64,000 bases of DNA, taken from Nonomuraea helvata. Its GTDB lineage: Bacteria > Actinomycetota > Actinomycetes > Streptosporangiales > Streptosporangiaceae. Below, in pieces: positions 24,706-32,735 of the stretch (its first letter is position 1; each line of letters starts with the position of its first letter). The stretch is taken from positions 620,001-684,000 of the forward strand of contig NZ_BAAAXV010000009.1 of assembly GCF_039535785.1 (NCBI RefSeq), in the 5' to 3' direction. The position numbers were made by a program, and so were the translations under genes. A model generated the notes under the pieces. It worked only from the letters and a program-made list of their open reading frames with translations, did not search any database and was not told where the DNA came from.

Positions 24706-25332
24706 TCACTTCGAGTAGTACTCGACGATGAGCTGCTCCTGGACCTGGGTGTCGATCTGCTGGCGAACCGGCAGCTGGTGCACCAGGACGCGGAGCTTGT
24801 CCGGCACGACGCCGAGCCACGCGGGAACCGTGCGCTCGCCCGCGGTCGCCCTGGCGACCTCGTAGGGCATCAGGTTGCGCTTGGTCTCGCGGACCTCGAT
24901 GATGTCGTGCTCGCGCACGCGGTAGGACGGGATGTCGACCTTCTTGCCGTTCACCAGGAAGTGCCCGTGACGGACCTGCTGGCGGGCGGCGTCGCGCGAC
25001 TGAGCGAAACCGGCGCGGTAGACCACGTTGTCGAGCCGGCTCTCCAGGATCTGGAGCAGCACCTCACCCGACTTGCCGGTCTTGCTCGCGGCCTCCTCGT
25101 AGTAGTTGTGGAACTGCTTCTCGAGGACGCCGTAAATGCGGCGGGTCTTCTGCTTCTCGCGAAGCTGAAGCTGGTACTCGGACTCCTTGGGGCGTCCGCG
25201 GCCGTGCTCACCCGGCGGGTAAGGACGGATCTCGATGGGGCACTTGGCGGATTCGCACTTGCTGCCCTTGAGGAAGAGCTTGGTCTTCTCGCGACGGCAG
25301 AGCTTGCAGTCCGCGCCCGTGTAACGAGCCAT
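24706..25332 (-). CDS. rpsD: 30S ribosomal protein S4
   Basis: A 208-residue S4 of the zinc-binding type: CKLCRREKTKLFLKGSKC near the N-terminus, then the S4 RNA-binding domain (LESRLDNVVYRAGFAQSRDAAR, GHFLVNGKKVDIPSY). It is a primary assembly protein for 16S rRNA. Lies between rpsK and rpoA. Confidence 0.97.
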   Translation of the reverse strand: MARYTGADCKLCRREKTKLFLKGSKCESAKCPIEIRPYPPGEHGRGRPKESEYQLQLREKQKTRRIYGVLEKQFHNYYEEAASKTGKSGEVLLQILESRLDNVVYRAGFAQSRDAARQQVRHGHFLVNGKKVDIPSYRVREHDIIEVRETKRNLMPYEVARATAGERTVPAWLGVVPDKLRVLVHQLPVRQQIDTQVQEQLIVEYYSK

Positions 25333-25355
25333 TTCTCTGTATCTCCTGGGCTAAT

Positions 25356-25760
25356 TCAGACGCGGCGGCGCTTCGGCGGGCGGCAGCCGTTGTGCGGAAC
25401 CGGGGTGACGTCCTGGATCGAGCCCACTTCGAGGCCGGTGGCCTGCAGCGAGCGGATCGCGGTCTCACGGCCGGAGCCGGGACCCTTGACGAAGACGTCG
25501 ACCTTGCGCATGCCGTGCTCCATGGCGCGGCGGGCGGCGTTTTCCGCGGCCATCTGCGCGGCGAACGGGGTGGACTTACGGGAGCCCTTGAAACCCACGT
25601 GGCCGGCGCTGGCCCAGGAGATCACGTTCCCGTTCGGGTCGGTGATCGAGACGATCGTGTTGTTGAACGTGCTCTTGATGTGGGCGTGCCCGTGAGCGAC
25701 GTTCTTCTTCTCCTTGCGGCGCACCTTCTTCGGGGCGCCCTGACGGCTCTTAGGAGGCAT
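25356..25760 (-). CDS. rpsK: 30S ribosomal protein S11
   Basis: A 134-residue S11 with the basic N-terminus PPKSRQGAPKKVRRKEKKN and conserved HIKSTFNNTIVSITDPNGN and GPGSGRETAIRSLQATGLEV, ending in PHNGCRPPKRRRV. It forms part of the platform near the E site. 23 bp before rpsD. Confidence 0.97.
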   Translation of the reverse strand: MPPKSRQGAPKKVRRKEKKNVAHGHAHIKSTFNNTIVSITDPNGNVISWASAGHVGFKGSRKSTPFAAQMAAENAARRAMEHGMRKVDVFVKGPGSGRETAIRSLQATGLEVGSIQDVTPVPHNGCRPPKRRRV

Positions 25761-25802
25761 TGCTTGCCATTACTCCTGAGGTCTTCGGTCCGCGGCTGTG
25801 GA

Positions 25803-26183
25803 CTACTTCTTACCGGGCTTCTTCTTACCGGCCACGGTCTTCTTCTTGCCCTTGCGGGTGCGCGCGTTGGTCTGCGTGCGCTGACCGTGGACGGGCAGGC
25901 CCTTGCGGTGCCGGATGCCCTGGTAGCAACCGATTTCGATCTTGCGACGAATGTCGGCCTGGACCTCGCGGCGCAGGTCACCCTCGATCTTGAAGTTCGC
26001 CTCGATGTAGTCACGCATCGGGACGAGCTCGGTGTCGCTGAGCTGGTGCACGCGGAGGTCGCCGCTGACACCGGTGGCCTGGAGGATCTCCTGGGCGCGG
26101 GTGCGGCCGATTCCGTAGATGTAGGTGAGAGCGATCTCCAGCCGCTTCTCGCGGGGGAGGTCGACGCCAACCAGGCGAGCCAT
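25803..26183 (-). CDS. rpsM: 30S ribosomal protein S13
   Basis: Starts at ATG 26183 (126 residues), behind AAGGAG. Conserved MARLVGVDLPREKRLEIALTY and the RNA-binding GQRTQTNARTRKG segment, with a Lys-rich tail that reaches the subunit bridge and P site. The frame is open upstream to 26240 but that is leader. Preceded by a 223-bp gap after rpmJ. Confidence 0.96.
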   Translation of the reverse strand: MARLVGVDLPREKRLEIALTYIYGIGRTRAQEILQATGVSGDLRVHQLSDTELVPMRDYIEANFKIEGDLRREVQADIRRKIEIGCYQGIRHRKGLPVHGQRTQTNARTRKGKKKTVAGKKKPGKK

Positions 26184-26289
26184 GGTCGGGCATTCTCCTT
26201 CTTTGTGGCGGAGGTCTTGCGCCGCACTACCCCTCCCCAATGCCCGGGGTGAGGGCCCCGGCCTCCGACCGGGGGTCTCCCGAATGGTT

Positions 26290-26310
26290 CGGGCCTTGCG
26301 AAAAGGCCCG
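26290..26310 (-). other. Hairpin in the rpmJ-rpsM gap
   Basis: CGGGCCTT/AAGGCCCG, 8-bp perfect stem with a five-base loop, lies in the 223-bp gap 26184-26406, unusually long for this operon. No T tract follows on either strand, so it is probably not a simple terminator; a leader element or processing site is possible. Confidence 0.4.
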
Positions 26311-26406
26311 CCTGTTCAGGTGTGGGACGCGATTACTGACTCAGGCTCCTCATGCGTCGAGCCCGCTCCCTGATTTCGGGGCGGACTCGGAGAAGCCTTG
26401 CGGCGA

Positions 26407-26520
26407 CTAGCCCTGGCGCTGCTTGTGGCGCAGGTTGTCGCAGATCACCATGACGCGACCGTGCCGGCGGATCACCTTGCACTTGTCGCAGATCTTCTTG
26501 ACGCTCGGCTTTACCTTCAT
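26407..26520 (-). CDS. rpmJ: 50S ribosomal protein L36
   Basis: A 37-residue protein read directly from the sequence: MKVKPSVKKICDKCKVI, then RRHGRVMVICDNLRHKQ, ending RQG. Cys11, Cys14, Cys27 and His32 form the zinc site, so this is the zinc-type L36. It lies 25 bp downstream of infA, the normal order. Confidence 0.95.
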   Translation of the reverse strand: MKVKPSVKKICDKCKVIRRHGRVMVICDNLRHKQRQG

Positions 26521-26545
26521 TGTCCTTCGTGATTCCTCAGACGTC

Positions 26546-26767
26546 TTACTTGTATCGGTAGACGATCCGCCCACGACTCAGGTCGTAGGGGCTCAGTTCA
26601 ACGACTACCCGGTCGTCAGGCAGGATCCGGATGTAGTGCATCCGCATCCGACCGCTGATGTGGGCCAGGACCTTATGGCCGTTGTCGAGCTGCACCCTGA
26701 ACATGGCGTTCGGGAGCGACTCGACCACAGTGCCCTCGATCTCGATGGCGCCGTCTTTCTTGGCCAA
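26546..26767 (-). CDS. infA: Translation initiation factor IF-1
   Basis: The 73-residue S1/OB-fold protein has GAIEIEGTVVESLPNAMFRV, GHKVLAHISGRMRMHYIRI and the basic end RGRIVYRYK. IF-1 binds the ribosomal A site during initiation. In most actinobacteria map lies directly upstream; here two extra genes and a terminator separate them. The 283-bp gap 26768-27050 upstream holds that terminator and presumably the infA promoter, which I cannot assign with confidence (a TACACT lies at about 26898-26903 on the minus strand). Confidence 0.97.
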   Translation of the reverse strand: MAKKDGAIEIEGTVVESLPNAMFRVQLDNGHKVLAHISGRMRMHYIRILPDDRVVVELSPYDLSRGRIVYRYK

Positions 26768-26998
26768 AATTCCTCGCGTTTCACTGATCGATCGTCTGAG
26801 GCTCGGGTCACTAGCAGCCGCGACCTCACGCTTCGGAGAGAGCGGCGACCGGCAACGGTCACCGACGCGTGATAGTCATAGTGAGCCGACTAAGGAGTGT
26901 ACGACACCTGGGCCCAAAACGCGAAACGCGTGCCAGGCGTCCTGACACAACCATGTAAGAGTTTACCCTACCTTCTCCGCGCACTGGGCCACACAGCG

Positions 26999-27034
26999 AA
27001 AGGCCCGCCGGAGGAGCGTTCCCGGCGGGCCTTT
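26999..27034. terminator. Terminator after the aromatic-rich secreted protein gene
   Basis: AAAGGCCCGCCGG/CCGGCGGGCCTTT form a perfect 13-bp stem with ten-base loop, with A/T ends on both sides. It lies 17 bp past the stop of the secreted protein gene and isolates it from infA. Confidence 0.85.
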
Positions 27035-27050
27035 CAGGGGGAAAGGGGCC

Positions 27051-27452
27051 TCAGTAGATGCGGTGCACCGGCCCGCAGTACGTCGACGGACCGCCCCAGC
27101 AGGTGTACGTGTACAGCTTCTTGATCCCGTGCTTCGACCAGGTCGCCTGGTACGAGCCGTCCCAGCCCTGGACGAACCTGTGCCAGCTCCCGCCGGAGTA
27201 GTACTTGAACCACACGTACCCCTTCTTCGGGGTGAACTCCTTGCCGTACCAGTGGGTGTAGACCTTGCCGTGCTGCTTCCAGGTCTTCCCGTAGGTGTAG
27301 GCCTTGTGGTTCTTCGAGTAGAACTTGCCCCAGCTGCTCACCGAAGCGGTGGCCGCCTGGGTCGTGGTGGCCGCCTGGGCGGCGGGGGCGACGGCGAGGC
27401 CGGTGACGGCGATGGAGCCGGCGAGGGCGGCGGCTGCGAGGACCTTGCGCAT
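27051..27452 (-). CDS. Small secreted aromatic-rich basic protein
   Basis: I do not recognise a family. The 133-residue protein has a clear Sec signal (MRKVLAAAALAGSIAVTGLA, cleavage likely after AQA at residue 27). The mature 106 residues contain 8 Trp and 13 Tyr, many Lys and Gly, few hydrophobic aliphatics, and a single CWGGPSTYC cysteine pair near the end. Motif pairs such as YGKTWKQHGKVY and YGKEFTPKKGYVWFKYY suggest a small all-beta domain. GGAGGG precedes the ATG by 11 bases. It is flanked by a terminator and by its own regulatory region inside the ribosomal cluster. Confidence 0.75.
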   Translation of the reverse strand: MRKVLAAAALAGSIAVTGLAVAPAAQAATTTQAATASVSSWGKFYSKNHKAYTYGKTWKQHGKVYTHWYGKEFTPKKGYVWFKYYSGGSWHRFVQGWDGSYQATWSKHGIKKLYTYTCWGGPSTYCGPVHRIY

Positions 27453-27466
27453 TTCGGATTCCCTCC

Positions 27467-27493
27467 GTGAGTCGTGTTCTCGACACCACTCAC
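27467..27493 (-). promoter_or_regulatory. Leader hairpin next to the ribosome-binding site
   Basis: GTGAGT-C-GTGT, loop TCTCG, ACAC-C-ACTCAC make a symmetric stem with one C-C mismatch. It ends directly against the GGAGGG of the secreted protein gene on the minus strand. It could influence translation or mRNA stability. Confidence 0.45.
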
Positions 27494-27536
27494 GCTAGAA
27501 ATCCAGACATATCCGCACTGCGGAGGAATGCACACA

Positions 27537-27550
27537 GTGCACTAGTGCAC
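27537..27550. promoter_or_regulatory. Perfect 14-bp palindrome upstream of the secreted protein gene
   Basis: GTGCACTAGTGCAC is a perfect palindrome 85 bp upstream of the start codon and 7 bp past the DUF1707 stop. A dimeric regulator could bind here. Confidence 0.4.
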
Positions 27551-27556
27551 AGAGCC

Positions 27557-27988
27557 CTACCGGTACTTCTTGGGCGGCGGACCGCCGAAGACAGTGCTGA
27601 TCAGGAGGATGACGCCCCACGGGCCCATCACCCACAGCGGCCAGGGATAGACCACGTGCTCGGCCGTGATGCTCACGATCAGCCAGATCACCCAGTTGAT
27701 GCCGCTGGCCGTGGCCCAGGCGCCCCAGGCCGCCTTCATGCCGGGATGCATGCCACCCCGCCGTTCGGGGCTCTGGGACACCTTGGCGGGGGCCTGGCGC
27801 AGGTCCACGTCCGGCAGGTCGGCCGTCAGCCTGGCCAGCTCTCCGTACGTCCTGCTCTTGTAGAGCTGTTCGAGCCGCTCGTTGAACTCGTCCATCGTGA
27901 TGCGGCCCTGCGCGGTGTGCTCGCGGAGGATGGCGGCGACGCGGTCGCGATCGGCGTCGGAAGCTCGCATCTCGGGGCTGTTCGCCAT
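27557..27988 (-). CDS. DUF1707 membrane protein
   Basis: The protein (143 residues from ATG 27988; GTG 27997 is also possible) begins with a DUF1707/SHOCT-like module: MRASDADRDRVAAILREHTAQGRITMDEFNERLEQLYKSRTYGELARLTADLP. Two hydrophobic helices follow (WATASGINWVIWLIVSI, PLWVMGPWGVILLISTVF). DUF1707 proteins are common in actinomycetes and mostly uncharacterised. It lies 18 bp after map, probably in one transcript with it. Confidence 0.82.
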   Translation of the reverse strand: MANSPEMRASDADRDRVAAILREHTAQGRITMDEFNERLEQLYKSRTYGELARLTADLPDVDLRQAPAKVSQSPERRGGMHPGMKAAWGAWATASGINWVIWLIVSITAEHVVYPWPLWVMGPWGVILLISTVFGGPPPKKYR

Positions 27989-28006
27989 CCCACCCACTCC
28001 CGGGGG

Positions 28007-28816
28007 TCAGTTCTGCGGTTGGGACAGGCGCTCTTCGCCCCCATCCAGGGCGGTAAGCACCCAAGGACCATTATGTGTCACCGCGACGCTGTGCTCGAAG
28101 TGGGCGGAGTGCTTGCCGTCGATCGTCACCACGGTCCAGTCGTCGGCCAGCACGCGGGTGCGCTCGGTGCCGAGGTTCACCATGGGCTCGATGGCCAGGC
28201 ACATACCCTCTTCCAGCACCGGGCCCTTGCCGGGCCTGCCGTGGTTGGCGATCCACGGGTCCATGTGCATCTCGGTGCCGATGCCGTGGCCGCCGTACTC
28301 CGGGGGGATGCCGAAGCGGCCCTGCGACCTGACGTACCGCTCCACCTCGTAGCCGATGTCGGAGAGGTGGCGGCCGACCTTCAGCGCGGCGATGCCGCGC
28401 CACATGGCCTCTTCAGTGATCCGCATCAGCTCGGTCAGCTTCGGGTCCACCTCGCCGACCGGGACCGTGACGGCCGAGTCGCCGTGCCAGCCCTCCAGGA
28501 TCGCGCCGCAGTCGATCGAGATGATGTCGCCCTCGCGCAGCTTGCGGGCGTCGGTCGGGATGCCGTGGACGACCTCGTTGTTGACCGACGCGCAGATCGT
28601 CGCCGGAAAGCCCTGGTAGCCCTTGAACGACGGGATCGCGCCCTCGTCCCTGATCGCCTTCTCGGCGATGACGTCGAGGTCGAGCGGCGTCATGCCGGGC
28701 TCGACCGAGCGCTTGAGCAGGTCGAGCGTGCGCCCGACCACCAGGCCCGCCGCCCGCATCTTCTCCAGCTGCTCCGGCGACTTGATCTGGATGCCGTGTC
28801 TGTTCCGTTTGAACAT
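28007..28816 (-). CDS. map: Methionine aminopeptidase, type I
   Basis: Starts at ATG 28816 (269 residues) with a GGGGGG-containing ribosome-binding region. The pita-bread fold signatures are present: KGYQGFPATICASVNNEVVHGIP, the metal ligands in ISIDCGAILEGWHGDSAVT, GHGIGTEMHMDPWI and CLAIEPMVNLG, with the last Glu near HSAHFEHSVAVT. It removes N-terminal Met. Between adk and the DUF1707 gene. Confidence 0.95.
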   Translation of the reverse strand: MFKRNRHGIQIKSPEQLEKMRAAGLVVGRTLDLLKRSVEPGMTPLDLDVIAEKAIRDEGAIPSFKGYQGFPATICASVNNEVVHGIPTDARKLREGDIISIDCGAILEGWHGDSAVTVPVGEVDPKLTELMRITEEAMWRGIAALKVGRHLSDIGYEVERYVRSQGRFGIPPEYGGHGIGTEMHMDPWIANHGRPGKGPVLEEGMCLAIEPMVNLGTERTRVLADDWTVVTIDGKHSAHFEHSVAVTHNGPWVLTALDGGEERLSQPQN

Positions 28817-28929
28817 CTTGTGCCCCCCTGGGTCACTCAACGGGCCACGCTGGGGGCCCAATTCCCCCACAATAACCGCGAGGTGGCACGGAATCCCGTG
28901 CCACCTCCGCAAATCGGTCGTACGTGGTA

Positions 28930-29580
28930 CTAACCCATATACGGGCGGATCTGCTCCATGGCCCGCTGGGTGACCTCCTCGACCGGACCCGTCGCGTCCA
29001 CCCCCACGAGGATGCCCTCGTCGGCGTAGTAGGAGACCAGCGGCGCCGTCTGCTCCTGGTAGACCTCCAGGCGGTGCCTCACGGTCTCCTCCTTGTCGTC
29101 GTCACGCTGGAAGAGCGCGCCCCCGCACGCGTCGCACCTGTCGTCCTTCTTGTCGTCGAACTCGACGTGCCAGATGCGGCCGCACTGGCTGCAGGTGCGC
29201 CGGCCGGCCAGCCGCCTGACCACCTCGTCGTCGTCGACGACGAGCTCGAGTACGAGGTCGAGCGCCTGGCCCCAGTCCTTGAGCATGTCGCGCAGGATCT
29301 CCGCCTGCGCGACGTTCCTCGGGAAGCCGTCGAGCAGGAACCCGTCCTGCGCGTCGGCCTCGGACAGACGGTCACGGACCATGGCGATGGTGACCTCGTC
29401 GGGCACCAGGTCACCACGGTCCATGTACGTCTTGGCCAGCTTGCCGAGCTCCGTGCCCCCCGAGACGTTGGCACGGAAAATATCACCTGTCGAGATCTTC
29501 GGGATGGACAGGTTGGATGCGATGTACTGGGCCTGCGTCCCCTTACCCGCTCCGGGGGGCCCGACGAGAACGAGACGCAC
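28930..29580 (-). CDS. adk: Adenylate kinase
   Basis: A 216-residue enzyme with Walker A GPPGAGKGT at residues 7-15, DGFPRNVAQAE, and a zinc-type LID with CSQCGRIWHV and CDACGG. GTG start at 29580 overlaps the secY stop by one base (TAGTG). Converts 2 ADP to ATP plus AMP. Confidence 0.96.
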   Translation of the reverse strand: MRLVLVGPPGAGKGTQAQYIASNLSIPKISTGDIFRANVSGGTELGKLAKTYMDRGDLVPDEVTIAMVRDRLSEADAQDGFLLDGFPRNVAQAEILRDMLKDWGQALDLVLELVVDDDEVVRRLAGRRTCSQCGRIWHVEFDDKKDDRCDACGGALFQRDDDKEETVRHRLEVYQEQTAPLVSYYADEGILVGVDATGPVEEVTQRAMEQIRPYMG

Positions 29581-30884
29581 TACCGCAGGAAACCTTCGTA
29601 GTTGCGCTGCTGCAGCTGGCTCTCGATCTGCTTAACGGTGTCCAGGCCGACGCCTACCATGATCAGGATACTCGTCCCTCCGAACGGGAAGTTCTGGCTC
29701 GCACCGGACACCGCGAGCGCGATGATCGGGACCATGGCGATGAGACCCAGATAGAGCGAGCCCGGCGCGGTCAGACGAGTGAGCACGAAGTTCAGGTATT
29801 CAGCCGTCGGCCGTCCGGGGCGGATGCCCGGAATGAAACCACCGTACTTCTTCATGTTGTCGGCGACTTCAGTGGGGTTGAACGTGATGGACACGTAGAA
29901 GTACGTGAAGAAGATGATCAGCACGAAGAACGTGGTCATGTAGATCGGGGTGTCACCCGTGGCCAGGTTCTGCGAGATCCAGCGGATCGCGGCGTTGTCA
30001 GACGTCTGGAAGAGCGACGTGAGCAGCTGCGGCAGGTAGAGCAGCGAGGACGCGAAGATGACCGGGATGATGCCGGCCTGGTTGACCTTCAGCGGGATGT
30101 ACGTGGACGTGCCGCCGTACATCCTGCGCCCGACCATCCGCTTGGCGTACTGGACCGGGATGCGCCGCTGCGCCTGCTCGACGAAGACCACGGCGGCGAT
30201 CATGAAGATGCCGACCACCATGACGACCGCGAACGTGAAGGTGTTGGCCTTGAAGATGTTGGTCAGCTCGGCCGGGAAGACCGCGACGACCTGCGTGAAG
30301 ATCAGGATGGACATGCCGTTGCCGACGCCGCGGTCGGTGACGAGCTCACCGAGCCACATGATCACCGAGGTGCCGGCCGTCATGATGACGACCATGGTGA
30401 CGATCATGAAGATGTTGTCGGGGTCGATCAGCACGTCCTGCTGGCAGTTCGGGAAGAGCTGCCCGGTGCGGGCCAGCGCGATGAACGCGGTCGACTGCAG
30501 GATGGCGAGGCCAATGGTCAGATAACGCGTATACTGCGTGATCTTGGCCTGACCGGCCTGCCCCTCCTTCTTCAACGCCTCGAGACGCGGAATCACGACG
30601 ACGAGCAGCTGAAGAATGATGCTCGCGGTGATGTACGGCATGATGCCCAGCGCGAACACCGACAGCTTCAGGAGCGCACCACCGCTGAAAAGCTGCACCA
30701 TCCCGTAGATGTTGCCGGCGGCTCCGTTACGGGCCTGCTCGAAACAGGCCGCGAGGTTCTGGACGTGAACTCCCGGAGTCGGAAGAACCGAGCCGAGACG
30801 GAAAAGCGCGATGATGCCCAGGGTGAAGAGCAACTTCTTGCGCAGGTCCGGTGTCCGGAACGCCCGGGTAAACGCGGTCAGCAC
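29580..30884 (-). CDS. secY: Preprotein translocase subunit SecY
   Basis: The 434-residue channel protein has ten hydrophobic helices beginning KLLFTLGIIALFRLGSVLPTPG, including the plug region and the loop VEQAQRRIPVQYAKR that contacts SecA and the ribosome. GIRPGRPTAEYLNFVLTRLT is the conserved cytoplasmic loop. A 168-bp gap with a hairpin separates it from rplO, so it may have its own promoter. SecE is encoded at the right edge of the window. Confidence 0.96.
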   Translation of the reverse strand: MLTAFTRAFRTPDLRKKLLFTLGIIALFRLGSVLPTPGVHVQNLAACFEQARNGAAGNIYGMVQLFSGGALLKLSVFALGIMPYITASIILQLLVVVIPRLEALKKEGQAGQAKITQYTRYLTIGLAILQSTAFIALARTGQLFPNCQQDVLIDPDNIFMIVTMVVIMTAGTSVIMWLGELVTDRGVGNGMSILIFTQVVAVFPAELTNIFKANTFTFAVVMVVGIFMIAAVVFVEQAQRRIPVQYAKRMVGRRMYGGTSTYIPLKVNQAGIIPVIFASSLLYLPQLLTSLFQTSDNAAIRWISQNLATGDTPIYMTTFFVLIIFFTYFYVSITFNPTEVADNMKKYGGFIPGIRPGRPTAEYLNFVLTRLTAPGSLYLGLIAMVPIIALAVSGASQNFPFGGTSILIMVGVGLDTVKQIESQLQQRNYEGFLR

Positions 30885-31008
30885 GGTCCCTCCTGCGCGC
30901 CTTTACGGCGATGTGAGTATGCGATGGTGCGGGGATCTGCCATCTCAAGTCTTAGGTCTTACGAGCCGGACAGAATCCTGCCGTCTCGCGAACTCTAACG
31001 CACTACGG

Positions 31009-31038
31009 GCGTGGGGGCATTTGTCAAAGCCCCCACGC
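31009..31038 (-). terminator. Hairpin between rplO and secY
   Basis: GCGTGGGGGC/GCCCCCACGC, a 10-bp perfect stem with ten-base loop, 14 bp after the rplO stop. There is no T tract, so termination would be partial at most; it may lower secY expression relative to the ribosomal genes. Confidence 0.5.
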
Positions 31039-31051
31039 CGCGTAATAGCTC

Positions 31052-31507
31052 TTACAGCTCGGTAACGGAACCACCCGCAGCGGCGATCTTCTCCTTCGCG
31101 GAGGACGAGAAGGCGTGAGCCTGAACGTTCACCGCGACCGAGATCTCGCCGGTGCCGAGCACCTTCACGAGCTGGTTCTTGCGAACAGCACCCTTGGCGA
31201 CCAGCGCCTCGACGGTGACCTCGCCACCCTCGGGGAACAGCTCACCGATCCTGTCGAGGTTGACGACCTGGTAGGTCGTCTTGAACAGGGCGTTGGAGAA
31301 GCCCTTGAGCTTCGGCAGACGCCTCTGCAGCGGCACCTGGCCACCCTCGAACCCGAGGGGGACCGTCGTACGGGCGTGGCTGCCCTTGGTGCCGCGACCG
31401 GCGGTCTTGCCCTTCGACGCCTCGCCACGACCCTTGCGGATCTTGGCCTTGTTGGCGCCGGGGGCGGGACGCAGGTCGTGAATCTTGAGCGGAGCCTTGT
31501 CAGTCAT
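31052..31507 (-). CDS. rplO: 50S ribosomal protein L15
   Basis: A 151-residue L15 with the Gly/Arg-rich N-terminus KIRKGRGEASKGKTAGRGTKGS and conserved GFEGGQVPLQRRLPKLKGF. Directly follows rpmD with two bases between. Confidence 0.96.
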   Translation of the reverse strand: MTDKAPLKIHDLRPAPGANKAKIRKGRGEASKGKTAGRGTKGSHARTTVPLGFEGGQVPLQRRLPKLKGFSNALFKTTYQVVNLDRIGELFPEGGEVTVEALVAKGAVRKNQLVKVLGTGEISVAVNVQAHAFSSSAKEKIAAAGGSVTEL

Positions 31508-31509
31508 GA

Positions 31510-31692
31510 CTAGTCGACCTCTTCCACCTCGACGAGGTGCGTCACCACGGCGACCATCCCGCGAATCTCGGGCCGGTCCTCCTTGACGACGACGTCGCCG
31601 ATTCGCTTCAGGCCAAGCGAACGCAGCGAGTCACGCTGGTTCTGCTTGCCACCGATCTTCGAGCGAACCTGAGTGATCTTCAGGCGTGCCAT
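31510..31692 (-). CDS. rpmD: 50S ribosomal protein L30
   Basis: A 60-residue L30: MARLKITQVRSKIGGKQNQ, SLRSLGLKRIGDVVVKEDRP, then the variable end VVTHLVEVEEVD. Two bases separate it from both rpsE and rplO. Confidence 0.95.
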   Translation of the reverse strand: MARLKITQVRSKIGGKQNQRDSLRSLGLKRIGDVVVKEDRPEIRGMVAVVTHLVEVEEVD

Positions 31693-31694
31693 GA

Positions 31695-32324
31695 CTAGCT
31701 CACCGCCTTCGCGGCCGCCGCCTCGGCGAGACCCTCACGCTGAGCCTTCAGCATGCGGGCGGGAGCGACGTCCTCGATCGGCAGGCCACGGCGGGCGGCG
31801 ATCTCCTCGGGCCGCGAAAGACCCTTCAGAGCCGCCACGGTGGCGTGCACGATGTTGATCGGGTTGTCCGAGCCGAGCGACTTGGACAGCACGTCATGGA
31901 TGCCGGCGCACTCCAGCACCGCACGCACCGGGCCACCGGCGATGACGCCGGTACCGGCCGAGGCCGGCCGCAGGAAGACGACACCGGCCGCCTCCTCGCC
32001 CTGCACGGTGTGCGGGATGGTGCCCTGGATCCGAGGCACCTTGAAGAAGTGCTTCTTCGCCTCTTCGACGCCCTTGGCAATGGCCGCGGGCACTTCCTTG
32101 GCCTTGCCGTAGCCGACGCCGACCAGGCCGTTGCCGTCACCGACGACGACGAGGGCGGTGAAGCTGAAGCGACGACCACCCTTCACGACCTTGGCCACTC
32201 GGTTGATCTTCACTACGCGCTCGATGTACGAGACGCCCTTGTCGGCGGCGCCACCGCGGCGATCGTCACGACGGTCCCGCCGCTCGCCACCGGTGCCGCC
32301 ACCGCGACGCGGAGCTGCAGCCAT
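31695..32324 (-). CDS. rpsE: 30S ribosomal protein S5
   Basis: A 209-residue S5. The first 28 residues are a Gly/Arg-rich extension (GGGTGGERRDRRDDRRGG). Then VVKINRVAKVVKGGRRFSF and GDGNGLVGVGYGKAKEVPAAI, the ribosomal accuracy domain, and PASAGTGVIAGGPVRAVLE. Follows rplR by 25 bp. Confidence 0.96.
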   Translation of the reverse strand: MAAAPRRGGGTGGERRDRRDDRRGGAADKGVSYIERVVKINRVAKVVKGGRRFSFTALVVVGDGNGLVGVGYGKAKEVPAAIAKGVEEAKKHFFKVPRIQGTIPHTVQGEEAAGVVFLRPASAGTGVIAGGPVRAVLECAGIHDVLSKSLGSDNPINIVHATVAALKGLSRPEEIAARRGLPIEDVAPARMLKAQREGLAEAAAAKAVS

Positions 32325-32349
32325 CAGTGGTTCCTCTTCTCAGTTGCCA

Positions 32350-32733
32350 TCAGAACTCGAGCCCGCCTTCGCGGGCGCTGTCCGCCAGAGCCGCGATGCG
32401 GCCGGCGTAGCGGTTGCCACCGCGGTCGAACACGACAGCGGTGATCCCGGCTTCCTTGGCCCGCTGAGCGAGGAGCTCGCCGACCTTCTTCGCCTTCTCG
32501 GTCTTGTCCGCCTCGAGCGCGCGCAGCGAGGGGTCCATGGTGGACGCGCTCACCAGCGTGTGGCCGACGGTGTCGTCCACGATCTGGACGAACATGTGAC
32601 GCGTCGAACGGTTGACGACCAGGCGCGGACGCGCGGTCGTACCGACGACGTTCTTGCGGACGCGGCGGTGACGGCGGGCCCGCGAGACGGTGCGGGCAGC
32701 CGTGTGCTTGCTGAACGCAGTCTTCGGAGCCAT
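32350..32733 (-). CDS. rplR: 50S ribosomal protein L18
   Basis: A 127-residue L18 with RARRHRRVRKNVVGTTARPRL, the 5S rRNA contact region VNRSTRHMFVQIVDD, and AGITAVVFDRGGNRYAGRI. Two bases after the rplF stop. Confidence 0.96.
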   Translation of the reverse strand: MAPKTAFSKHTAARTVSRARRHRRVRKNVVGTTARPRLVVNRSTRHMFVQIVDDTVGHTLVSASTMDPSLRALEADKTEKAKKVGELLAQRAKEAGITAVVFDRGGNRYAGRIAALADSAREGGLEF

Positions 32734-32735
32734 GC

